Shown: piece by piece, positions 20,107-27,911 of the stretch
Position numbering within the stretch: position 1 is the first letter of the stretch
Layout of the letters: each line of letters opens with the position of its first letter
Origin: an uncultured Roseburia sp.
GTDB lineage: Bacteria > Bacillota > Clostridia > Lachnospirales > Lachnospiraceae
Direction of reading: 5' to 3'
Length of the DNA stretch: 33,631 bases
NCBI GenBank assembly: GCA_947642555.1
Contig: CANRSX010000049.1
Location: 1-33,631, forward strand
Made by a program: the position numbers and the translations under genes
Notes under the pieces: model-generated
What the model saw: only the letters and a program-made list of their open reading frames with translations
Told to the model about the DNA's origin: nothing
Database searches by the model: none

Positions 20107-21788
20107 TCCGATATCCGGCAGATTATAATCCCATCATGGAATACTGGGAACAGATCAGCAGCGGGCAGGAAACGGTATGCCGGAAAATCTATACGCTGTA
20201 CCGCTATCTTGCGTGGCTGGTGGAACATCCGGGCGAATACTTTTACAGCACGGCACGGGCAAATCATGTGATCGAGTTTGCAGAGAATTACTGCTGTCCG
20301 GCAAAAGGATATGGAGCCGGCAAGGCGGTACGGCTGGAACTGTGGGAAAAAGCGCATCTTGCGGCAGTATTTGGCTTTGTAGACATCAACGGCCTCAGGA
20401 TGTGCCGGGAATCTGTCCTGATTGTCGGTAAGAAAAACGGGAAGTCTCTGCTGGCGTCAATCGTCGGACTATATATGCAGACCGGCGACGGAGAACCGGG
20501 CCCTGAAGTGTATGCCGTGGCGACAAAACGGGATCAGGCAAAAATCATCTGGATGGAAGCGAAGCGCATGGTGAAAAAATCCAGGTCGCTTCTGCGCAGG
20601 ATCCGTCCGCTGGTCGGTGAGCTGTCCAGCGAGGATTTTAACAACGGAACGTTCAAGCCGCTGGCCAGTGACAGTGATTCACTGGACGGGCTGAATGTGC
20701 ACTGTGTTCTGATGGACGAGATCCATCAGTGGAAAAACGGAACGGAGCTCTACAACATCATGGCAGACGGAACATCCGCCAGGACGCAGCCGCTTGTGTA
20801 TATCACGTCAACAGCCGGAACAATCCGCAAGGATATTTACGACAGTAAGTATGCAGAGTCGGAACGGGTCATTAACGGCCTGTTTATGGAAAACGGATAC
20901 AAGGATGTACACTTCCTCCCGTTTGTTTATGAGCTTGACAAACGGGAGGAATGGCAGGACGAAGCCTGCTGGAAAAAGGCAAATCCCGGACTCGGGACAA
21001 TTAAAAGGCTCGACAACCTGCGGGCAAAAGTGAAAAAGGCAGTGGAAAATCCGGCGCTGGTAAAAAACCTCGTATGCAAGGAGTTTAACATCCGGGAAAC
21101 CTCCGAATCCGCATGGCTGACGTTTGAGGAGATTGTAAATGTGAAGACGTTTGATATCACGGAACTAAAGCCGCGGTACGGGATCGGCGGGGCGGATCTG
21201 TCCAGCACGACAGACCTGACCTGTGCAACTGTTATTTTCCGTGTGCCGGATGATGAGGATATCTATGTGCTGCAGATGTATTTTCTGCCGGAGGAGCTGG
21301 TGGAAAAGCGGTCACATGAAGACCATATTCCTTATGACCAGTGGGCGGAACAGGGGCTTCTGCGGCTGTGCGAGGGGAACAAGGTTTACTACCGTGATGT
21401 CGTGAGCTGGTTCGAGGAGGTGGAAGAGACCCATGATATTTATATTTTCAAGGCAGGCTATGATTCCTGGTCAGCAGATTATTTTGTGAAAGACATGCAG
21501 AACCGCTTTGGTGCGGAGGTAATGGAACCGGTGATCCAGGGAAAAAAGACACTGTCCAGTCCGATGAAGTCGCTCGGGGCGGATATATGCGCAAAACGGG
21601 TGAACTACAATCAGAACCCGATCCTGGAATGGTGTCTGTACAACACGTCGGTTGATACCGACAAGAACGGGAACATTCAGCCGGTCAAAACGGATGACAG
21701 GACAAAGAGGATTGACGGGTTTGCGTCGCTGCTGGACGCATATGTCGCGTATGAAAGAAACATGGAAGAGTATCTTTCCGTGATTTAG
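20103..21788 (+). CDS. terL: Terminase large subunit
   Basis: 561 residues; packages DNA into the capsid and cuts it. The ATPase domain has Walker A GKKNGKS (109-115) and Walker B VLMDE (202-206) with coupling motif STAGT (236-240). The nuclease domain has three acidic residues at D365 (GADLSS), D454 (GYDSW) and D538 (RIDGFASLLDAY). Terminase_1 family. ATG overlaps terS. Confidence 0.96.
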   Translation: MIRYPADYNPIMEYWEQISSGQETVCRKIYTLYRYLAWLVEHPGEYFYSTARANHVIEFAENYCCPAKGYGAGKAVRLELWEKAHLAAVFGFVDINGLRMCRESVLIVGKKNGKSLLASIVGLYMQTGDGEPGPEVYAVATKRDQAKIIWMEAKRMVKKSRSLLRRIRPLVGELSSEDFNNGTFKPLASDSDSLDGLNVHCVLMDEIHQWKNGTELYNIMADGTSARTQPLVYITSTAGTIRKDIYDSKYAESERVINGLFMENGYKDVHFLPFVYELDKREEWQDEACWKKANPGLGTIKRLDNLRAKVKKAVENPALVKNLVCKEFNIRETSESAWLTFEEIVNVKTFDITELKPRYGIGGADLSSTTDLTCATVIFRVPDDEDIYVLQMYFLPEELVEKRSHEDHIPYDQWAEQGLLRLCEGNKVYYRDVVSWFEEVEETHDIYIFKAGYDSWSADYFVKDMQNRFGAEVMEPVIQGKKTLSSPMKSLGADICAKRVNYNQNPILEWCLYNTSVDTDKNGNIQPVKTDDRTKRIDGFASLLDAYVAYERNMEEYLSVI

Positions 21789-21797
21789 AGGTGGACT

Positions 21798-22979
21798 GTG
21801 GGACTATTTTTTAAAAATGCATCAAAAAAAGAACGGTTCGAAATGGTAGTTGACCGCGGGGAAGGATTTTACTCGTTTAACGGGAAGCTGTATCATTCCG
21901 ACATTGTGCGCGCCTGCATAAAGCCGAGGACAAAAGCGATCGGGAAGGCAGTTGCGAAGCATGTCCGGGAAACGACGGCGAAGGATGGAACAACAGACAT
22001 CAGGGTAAATCCGGACGCATACATGAAGTTTCTTCTGGAAGAACCGAATCCGCTTATGAGCGGTCAGATGCTGCAGGAAAAGGTCGCGAACCAGCTGGCA
22101 TTGAATAATAATGCTTTCATCCTCATCATCCGGGATGCGAACGGCCTTCCGGTAGAGCTGTATCCGATCCCGTGTGTGTCCGTTTACAAGGAATACCGAA
22201 ATAATGAGCTTTACCTCCGGTTTTTCTACCGGAACGGGAAGAACAGTATTTTTCCATATACGGAAATCATTCATCTGCGGGACGATTTCCTGACGGATGA
22301 CGTTTTCGGTGATCGTCCGGGCGAGGCACTGGAGGAACTGATGGAATGCGTTACGACGATTGATCAGGGAATTGTGAAGGCGATAAAAAACAGCAGTATC
22401 ATCCGCTGGCTTTTAAAATTTAAAAGTTCCATGCGTCCGGAGGACCTGAAAAGCAATGTAACGGAATTTGTGAAAAACTATCTCACAGTGGATTCGGAGG
22501 CCTTCGGAGCGGCCGGGGTGGACGGGAAAGCAGATGCGGTACGTGTTGAGCCAAAGGATTATGTACCGAACGCAGCGGTGACGGATCGGATCACAGAGCG
22601 GATTTACAATTTTTTCGGTACAAATAAAAAGATCGTAAACAGCAGTTATACAGAAGATGAGTGGATTTCTTATTATGAGGGATCCGTGTCCCCGGTCATC
22701 GAACAGATGAGCGCGGAATATACAAGAAAGCTGTTCACCAGAAGGGAACGGGGATGCGGAAACCGGATTGTGTTCGAATCCCTGAATCTGACATTTGCAA
22801 GCATGTCGACAAAAATGAACCTTGTGCAGTTTGTTGACAGGGCGATCATGACACCGAATGAAGTCAGGATCATTTTAAATCTTGCGCCGATTCCGGGCGG
22901 GGATGAAGCGTTACTGAGGAAAGACACAGGAAAACTGACGACGGAAGGAGGTGAGGAGGATGAAGGAGGTCAGGATTGA
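21798..22979 (+). CDS. HK97-family portal protein
   Basis: 393 residues. It contains NPLMSGQMLQEKVANQLALN, VELYPIPCVSVYKEYR, FPYTEIIHLRD and the C-terminal MTPNEVRIILNLAPIPGGD, all marks of the HK97 portal. Forms the dodecameric gate at the capsid vertex for DNA entry. GTG start with AGAGGTGGA upstream. Its end overlaps the protease gene by 20 bp. Confidence 0.95.
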   Translation: MGLFFKNASKKERFEMVVDRGEGFYSFNGKLYHSDIVRACIKPRTKAIGKAVAKHVRETTAKDGTTDIRVNPDAYMKFLLEEPNPLMSGQMLQEKVANQLALNNNAFILIIRDANGLPVELYPIPCVSVYKEYRNNELYLRFFYRNGKNSIFPYTEIIHLRDDFLTDDVFGDRPGEALEELMECVTTIDQGIVKAIKNSSIIRWLLKFKSSMRPEDLKSNVTEFVKNYLTVDSEAFGAAGVDGKADAVRVEPKDYVPNAAVTDRITERIYNFFGTNKKIVNSSYTEDEWISYYEGSVSPVIEQMSAEYTRKLFTRRERGCGNRIVFESLNLTFASMSTKMNLVQFVDRAIMTPNEVRIILNLAPIPGGDEALLRKDTGKLTTEGGEEDEGGQD

Positions 22980-23670
22980 AGGCGCGATTGTGCCGGACGA
23001 AGACAAGTGGATCTATGACTGGTTGGGCTATGATGCTACCTGTCCAGGTGATGTGAGGAAAGGAATTGATGAGGCTGCAGGCGATACTATCACATTTGCC
23101 ATCAATTCTCCGGGCGGAGAAATCAGCGCGGGAAGCGAAATCTGGTATCTGATTAACGGATACGGAAGTGAGACAACGGCAGATATTGTCGGATATGCGT
23201 GTTCTGCAGCGTCATATCTTGCAATGGGCGCCGACCGGATCCGCATGGCCCCGTCTGCGCTGATGATGATCCATCCGGTTTCAGGCAGCGCAAACGGAAA
23301 TCATAATGCGCTGGAGAAAGAAGCCGGGGTACTGCGTATCGCCGACAAGGCAATCAGCAACACCTACAGGATCCGCACTGGGAAAAGCAGCGAGGAAATC
23401 CTTAAGCTGATGGAGGCGGAAACGTGGATGGACTGTGAAAAGGCGAAAGAGCTTGGATTTATCGATGAGATCATCGGTGAGGAAAAAGAACAGAATACCG
23501 GCGCGGCCGGCATGATGCCGCTGTACAACGGATTCGGGGCACTGCTTGACGAATCCGTAAAGGAAAAAGTAAGAAATGCAGCCGGCAGGCCACAGATCTG
23601 TGACGACACCGTCCTGGTGCAGTCACGGTTAAATATTTTAAAAATGAGGAGGAACGAAGATTATGTTTAA
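22960..23670 (+). CDS. ClpP-like head maturation protease (S49/ClpP family)
   Basis: 236 residues from ATG 22960, which has AAGGAGGTGAGGAGG upstream; GTG 22951 is in frame but overlaps that site. It has AINSPGGEISAGSEI, CSAASYLAMGADRIRMAPSA (probable nucleophile S85) and LMMIHPVSG (H105), then WMDCEKAKELGFIDEI. It would cleave the capsid delta domain during head assembly. The C-terminal 60 residues are variable. Overlaps the portal and capsid genes. Confidence 0.93.
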   Translation: MKEVRIEGAIVPDEDKWIYDWLGYDATCPGDVRKGIDEAAGDTITFAINSPGGEISAGSEIWYLINGYGSETTADIVGYACSAASYLAMGADRIRMAPSALMMIHPVSGSANGNHNALEKEAGVLRIADKAISNTYRIRTGKSSEEILKLMEAETWMDCEKAKELGFIDEIIGEEKEQNTGAAGMMPLYNGFGALLDESVKEKVRNAAGRPQICDDTVLVQSRLNILKMRRNEDYV

Positions 23671-24946
23671 GAACAGGGAAGAGTATCTGGCCATGCGGGC
23701 GGAACTGATGGCCGAAGCGCAGAAACTGATTGACAGCGGAGACGTCGCTGGGGCGAATCAGAAGATTGATGAGGTTAAAAAACTGGATGCTGATTTTGAG
23801 GAATGGCGTACCGCACAGGCAAATCTCGCGGCAATGAACAACAGGACATCCGTTACGCCGTACCTCCCGCAGGAAGGAAACAGCCTGCAGATGAACGCAG
23901 GGAATGCAGACAGGGAATCCGATGCAGATTCCGACCAGTACCGGCAGGCATGGATCCATTCCATGAAAGGAATGGCACTTTCCGCGGATGAACGGAAAAT
24001 GATCGATAGCGTGAACAGCTCCATTAAGATGGAGAATGCGGAGACCGCATCCGGCCACACGCTGCTGATTCCGACAACCGTCAGAAAAGGCATCTGGGAA
24101 AGAGCTGCGGAAGAGCATCCGGCCATTTCTGCCGTATTACCGATGCATATCCAGGGGGATATCGTGATCATTAAGGACACGTCCAGTGATTCCGATGCCG
24201 ACTGGCTGGATGAGTCGGAGTCATCCAAAGACGCGGAGTTTGCAGAAGGAAAAATCGTACTTAGCGGATGCGAGCTGGCCAAATCAGTTTCCATCAGCTG
24301 GAAACTGAAAAAGATGAACGATCAGGAGTACGAGGCCTACCTTATCCGCAAGCTTGGGACCAAGGTCGGCAACGCGATCGCAAAAGCACTGTTTTACGGA
24401 AAAGGAAAACCGGGAGAATCCGATACCTTCAAACCACAGATGCGAGGTGTGATCACGGCACTGGATGCGCAGGAAAACACCCCGCGGGAAATCAGCTACA
24501 GCGGAAATATCACTTATAAAAACATGACGGAGCTGTTTGCGCTGATGAAATCAGCTTATCTGACGGGATCTGCTATTTACGCAAGAGGAACGACCATCTG
24601 GACAAAGCTGGCGAATATCGTTGACGAGAACAAGCGTCCGATTTTCATTCCGGATGTTACGGCAGTCGGCGTCGGACATATCTTCGGCATTACGGTAAAG
24701 GCGGAGGACGGCGTCGGTGAGAATGATGTCGTGATTGCTAATTTCGGAACCGGATATGTTGTTAATTTTAATGAAGAGATGACGGTCTACACCGAGGATC
24801 ACGTGAAAGTGCGTGTTACGGACTATATGGCATACGGCATTGTGGACGGGGATCTGATCACGGAGGACTGTTTTGCAGTGTTAAAGCAGCAGGCTGCATC
24901 AGGTGGAGATGCAGGAAAAACACAGACCGGTGAAGATGGGAAGTAA
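23663..24946 (+). CDS. HK97-family major capsid protein
   Basis: 427 residues. Residues 1-75 are a coiled-coil delta/scaffold domain (YLAMRAELMAEAQKLIDSGD) removed by the protease. The rest has the HK97 fold, including TTVRKGIWERAAEEHPAISA, GCELAKSVSISWKLKKM and YMAYGIVDGDLITEDCFAVL. AGGAGGAACG upstream of ATG 23663. Confidence 0.94.
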   Translation: MFKNREEYLAMRAELMAEAQKLIDSGDVAGANQKIDEVKKLDADFEEWRTAQANLAAMNNRTSVTPYLPQEGNSLQMNAGNADRESDADSDQYRQAWIHSMKGMALSADERKMIDSVNSSIKMENAETASGHTLLIPTTVRKGIWERAAEEHPAISAVLPMHIQGDIVIIKDTSSDSDADWLDESESSKDAEFAEGKIVLSGCELAKSVSISWKLKKMNDQEYEAYLIRKLGTKVGNAIAKALFYGKGKPGESDTFKPQMRGVITALDAQENTPREISYSGNITYKNMTELFALMKSAYLTGSAIYARGTTIWTKLANIVDENKRPIFIPDVTAVGVGHIFGITVKAEDGVGENDVVIANFGTGYVVNFNEEMTVYTEDHVKVRVTDYMAYGIVDGDLITEDCFAVLKQQAASGGDAGKTQTGEDGK

Positions 24947-24964
24947 TGCCTGACAGGGGGCAGT

Positions 24965-25276
24965 ATGGATGACAGAAAAGAACTGTGGGAGTCGGTAAAA
25001 GATTCCCTGCACATTTCCCACACAAAATCTGATGCGGAGATCCGGCAGAAAGTAAACGCCTGTCTGCTGGATCTGAAACGCGTCGGAGTGGATACCGTAT
25101 CGGAGGACGATACAATCGGGATTCTGTGCGAACTGTATGCAAAATGGCATTTTAATTTCAACGGCTCCGCGGAATCCTTCCGGCAGAACTATCAGGAGAT
25201 GAGGGACGCAGTCAGCCTGTCGGAAGAATACAGACTGACAGACAGGAAGGAGATGTGCGATGAATCCGCTGAATGA
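24965..25276 (+). CDS. Head-tail connector (HK97 gp6-like)
   Basis: 103 residues, helical (LWESVKDSLHISHTKSDAEI, ACLLDLKRVGVDTV, FRQNYQEMRDAVSL), in the gp6 position directly after the capsid gene. Assembles below the portal. AGGGGG is a weak ribosome site; translational coupling to the capsid gene is likely. Overlaps the next gene by 17 bp. Confidence 0.8.
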   Translation: MDDRKELWESVKDSLHISHTKSDAEIRQKVNACLLDLKRVGVDTVSEDDTIGILCELYAKWHFNFNGSAESFRQNYQEMRDAVSLSEEYRLTDRKEMCDESAE

Positions 25277-25598
25277 GATTGTGAAGCTGGTAACAGAGAT
25301 ACCCGGAGAACACGATGAAGACGGTTTTTCCGGCAGTATACCGGTAAAGGAACTAGAAGTATTTGCCGCGTTTGAATCTGCAAAGCGGAATGAATATTAT
25401 GAGGCGCTGCGTGCGGGGCATAATGTCAGCTGTACAGTGACGGTCGGAGTGGATGATTATAATGAGGCATCCGTGATATATGAGGGAAAGCGGTACCGGC
25501 CCGGGAAAGCAGTTTATGAGGACACGGTTTTCCGCATTTTCCGTACATACCGGAAAGGGATGCAGTATATGGAGCTGATACTGGAAGAGGTGGAATGA
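25260..25598 (+). CDS. Head closure / head-tail adaptor protein
   Basis: 112 residues. Its beta-rich C-terminus (VIYEGKRYRPGKAVYEDTVF, YMELILEEVE) and place fit SPP1 gp16/HK97 gp7-type head-closure proteins. AGGAAGGAG before ATG 25260. Overlaps the next gene. Confidence 0.78.
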   Translation: MNPLNEIVKLVTEIPGEHDEDGFSGSIPVKELEVFAAFESAKRNEYYEALRAGHNVSCTVTVGVDDYNEASVIYEGKRYRPGKAVYEDTVFRIFRTYRKGMQYMELILEEVE

Positions 25599-26059
25599 TG
25601 GCAGAATTTAATGTGGATTTTCCGGAAGATTTTCTTGGTGAGGTTCTGAACATGGAAAATGATGAGCTCTGCACGGAAATGCTCACCGAAGCAGCCCCTC
25701 TGCTGGAGGAAAGCATGAAGCGCGCGATGAAGAGCGTGATCATCCATGAAGGGGAATCCGAGATGGTTCAGTCCGTGAAAAGCTCAAAGCCGGTAAAAAC
25801 GCGCACAGATGCATACCTGGTGACAGTGGGGCCGCGCGGGTACTCGAAAGACAAGAAGTATTATGATTCGGATGGAAGAGGCGGGCACTCAAAACGGAAA
25901 TATGCGGTTTCCAACGCGCTGAAAGCGATATGGAAGGAATACGGCATACCGGGGCACCAGCCGCCCCGCCCGTTTCTTGCCCGCGCCGCGAATGACGCAA
26001 GGGCCGGGGTACTCGACAAACTGCAGGAAGTCTATAACAGAAAGGTCGGTGCAAAATGA
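25595..26059 (+). CDS. HK97 gp10-family tail component
   Basis: 154 residues. It has LTEAAPLLEESMKRAMKSVI, a basic AYLVTVGPRGYSKDKKYYD loop, and PGHQPPRPFLARAANDARAG, the standard C-terminal landmark of the gp10 family (neck or tail-terminator-adjacent). ATG 25595 (or 25598) after GAAGAGGTGG. Confidence 0.88.
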   Translation: MMAEFNVDFPEDFLGEVLNMENDELCTEMLTEAAPLLEESMKRAMKSVIIHEGESEMVQSVKSSKPVKTRTDAYLVTVGPRGYSKDKKYYDSDGRGGHSKRKYAVSNALKAIWKEYGIPGHQPPRPFLARAANDARAGVLDKLQEVYNRKVGAK

Positions 26060-26415
26060 ATCTGAATCCGGTACTGATGCGGATCGGGGAAGCGGTAGGA
26101 CTTCCGACCGCAGAAGATGAGTACGAAGGCAGAGAGGAAAAATATCTGATTTTCACATATGAGGATGAACGTCCGGATTTCTGGGGAGACGACCGGGTGC
26201 TTGCGGACACCGTGAATATTATGTTACAGATGGTTGTACCGAAGTCCTTTAACTACATGAAACTGAAAAAAAAGCTTGTGGAAGAGCTGGAAAAAGAAGA
26301 TTTTTCAATCACAGGCATTCATTCACTGTTCGGGGAGTCGGTAAACCGGACGGAAAAAATCAGAAGGATCGTTTTTGAAACGGTTCACACAGAAATGAGA
26401 CAGGAGGAAAAATAA
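26056..26415 (+). CDS. Tail completion / terminator-like protein
   Basis: 119 residues. ATG 26056 overlaps the previous stop (ATGA). It contains DEYEGREEKYLIFTYEDERP and LADTVNIMLQMVVPKSFNYM, and fits the gp17/tail-completion family by position and size. Function assignment is by gene order. Confidence 0.75.
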   Translation: MNLNPVLMRIGEAVGLPTAEDEYEGREEKYLIFTYEDERPDFWGDDRVLADTVNIMLQMVVPKSFNYMKLKKKLVEELEKEDFSITGIHSLFGESVNRTEKIRRIVFETVHTEMRQEEK

Positions 26416-27213
26416 GTGGCTTATTTTGGATTATCACACCCGTACTTTGCACAGTACGTGGCAGACGGAATTTATAAGAATGGATTCAAATGCGGGGAGC
26501 TTGTGAGCACATCAGTATCGCCATCATATCAGGAGGCTTCCTTATCAGGAGACAACATCCAGGTGGAATATGTCAGCGAATTCAGCAATGCCGCCGTAAA
26601 TGTCGGCGTGACAAGGCTTCCGCTGATTGCGAAAAAGGTCATTTTTAACCATGAAATCAACGAAGAGGAACAGTCCGATACGCTGAATGCAAATGACGCA
26701 CCCAATTACGTCGGATACGGATTTATTTCCTCTGAAATGGAAAACGGCGTCAGAAAATACGGCGCGTGCGTGCTAATGAAGGTCCTTTTTACGGAAGGGG
26801 AGACGTCCTACACAACAAAGGGAGACAGTATTTCATTTTCCACGCCGACAATGACCGGAAAAGCGATTGCTCTGACAGACGGGACATGGATGAAACGGAA
26901 GATGTGCAGCACGCTGGATGAGGCGGAAAAATACATTACGGGAATTCTGAATATCCGTCAGGCATGCGAAAAGCCGGCATTCAGCATTGATTCCGGTACA
27001 TACAGTAGTGCACAGACAGTTGCAATCGCGTCAGTGACAACCGGCGCGGATATTTACTACACGACAAACGGAATCACGCCAAACGCGGAGACAGGAACGA
27101 AATATTCCGACAGTGTGGAGATCACGTCGAGCACGCTGCTTAAGGCGATTGCAGTAAAGACCGGATATGACAGTTCCCCTGTCGCTTCCGCGGAATATAT
27201 CATTACGACGTAA
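26416..27213 (+). CDS. Major tail (tube) protein with C-terminal Ig-like domain
   Basis: 265 residues. Residues 1-180 form the tube domain (VSPSYQEASLSGDNIQVEYV). Residues 187-265 form an added domain of the CHB_HEX_C_1/Ig type: PAFSIDSGTYSSAQTVAI, IYYTTNGITPN, LLKAIAVKTGYDSSPVASAE. Such decorations project from the tail and may bind carbohydrate or host surfaces. GTG 26416 with AGGAGG upstream. A hairpin (27219-27242) follows the stop. Confidence 0.88.
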   Translation: MAYFGLSHPYFAQYVADGIYKNGFKCGELVSTSVSPSYQEASLSGDNIQVEYVSEFSNAAVNVGVTRLPLIAKKVIFNHEINEEEQSDTLNANDAPNYVGYGFISSEMENGVRKYGACVLMKVLFTEGETSYTTKGDSISFSTPTMTGKAIALTDGTWMKRKMCSTLDEAEKYITGILNIRQACEKPAFSIDSGTYSSAQTVAIASVTTGADIYYTTNGITPNAETGTKYSDSVEITSSTLLKAIAVKTGYDSSPVASAEYIITT

Positions 27214-27218
27214 TTGAG

Positions 27219-27242
27219 GCAGGGACGGTTTTCCGCCCCTGC
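27219..27242 (+). terminator. Hairpin after major tail gene
   Basis: GCAGGGACGG-TTTT-CCGCCCCTGC, a 10-bp stem with one A:C mismatch and a TTTT loop, without a good U run. It may protect mRNA or lower read-through after the abundant tail protein rather than terminate fully. Confidence 0.4.
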
Positions 27243-27262
27243 ACTTTCTGGAGGATATCAGG

Positions 27263-27661
27263 ATGGAAAAAACAAGCCATATGCTGACCGGATCCGGCGA
27301 AGTGATCCCGTTCCGGTGCGACAATATCGTGCTGATGCAGATCCAGGAGGAATACGGGACGGTCAGTGATTTTGAAACAAAACTGATCGGACTGGAAGCC
27401 GAAACGGATGAAAACGGGGATCCGGTGCTGGATGGCAGCGGAAAACGAAAATACCGGTCGTCGGAGCCGTCTGTCAGGACAGTAAATTTTGCCCTGACGC
27501 TCATGGTGAACGAAGGGCTGGAAATCGAGGCGGACATGAGGAAAGAGGGTTTTACGCCGCTCACGGAAAAACAGGTGGTCAGGATGGTCGATCTCCCGTA
27601 CCGGGAACTGTCACAGATTCTGCATGAGGAATTTTCGAGGTGTTTTGCAGTAAAAAAATAG
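27263..27661 (+). CDS. Tail assembly chaperone G
   Basis: 132 residues. Small acidic protein between the major tail and tape measure genes, the place of lambda gpG/gpGT. Its last codons include a slippery A AAA AAA (27652-27658) directly before TAG (27659-27661), so a fraction of ribosomes should slip -1 and make G-T. GGAGGATATCAGG precedes ATG 27263. Confidence 0.85.
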   Translation: MEKTSHMLTGSGEVIPFRCDNIVLMQIQEEYGTVSDFETKLIGLEAETDENGDPVLDGSGKRKYRSSEPSVRTVNFALTLMVNEGLEIEADMRKEGFTPLTEKQVVRMVDLPYRELSQILHEEFSRCFAVKK

Positions 27662-27900
27662 TAACCCGGGAGGAATCAGACGGCGATCCGAAGCCGATCG
27701 ATTTTGACTGGGTTTTTTTAATGGGAACGGCCCGGTTTGGCCTGACATATGAGCAGACCGGACGAATGTACTTCGGAAAATGGCTTGATTTCTTCGAAAT
27801 TTATAAGAATATCCATAATTTCGAGGTGAAAAGACAGTTTTTTCAGACGGGAAATCAGCAGGAACCGGAGAAAACATGCGGTTCCATTATGGATTTATAG
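27640..27900 (+). CDS. T extension of tail chaperone GT, via -1 frameshift
   Basis: The -1 frame continues from ATA 27658 as IVTREESDGDPKPIDFDWVF and on to 27900, about 80 codons; the fused product would be about 212 residues. It is not expected to be translated alone, because no ribosome site or start is present and it overlaps gene G. The tape measure's alternative start (ATG 27876) lies inside its end. Confidence 0.78.
   Translation: MFCSKKIVTREESDGDPKPIDFDWVFLMGTARFGLTYEQTGRMYFGKWLDFFEIYKNIHNFEVKRQFFQTGNQQEPEKTCGSIMDL
27652..27658 (+). other. Programmed -1 frameshift site (A AAA AAA)
   Basis: Seven A's lie in the right phase: frame 0 reads GTA AAA AAA TAG, and the -1 frame gives AAA AAA ATA. 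A stop codon just after helps pausing. This is the standard arrangement in long-tailed phages. Confidence 0.8.
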
Positions 27901-27911
27901 CGGGTGATCAG

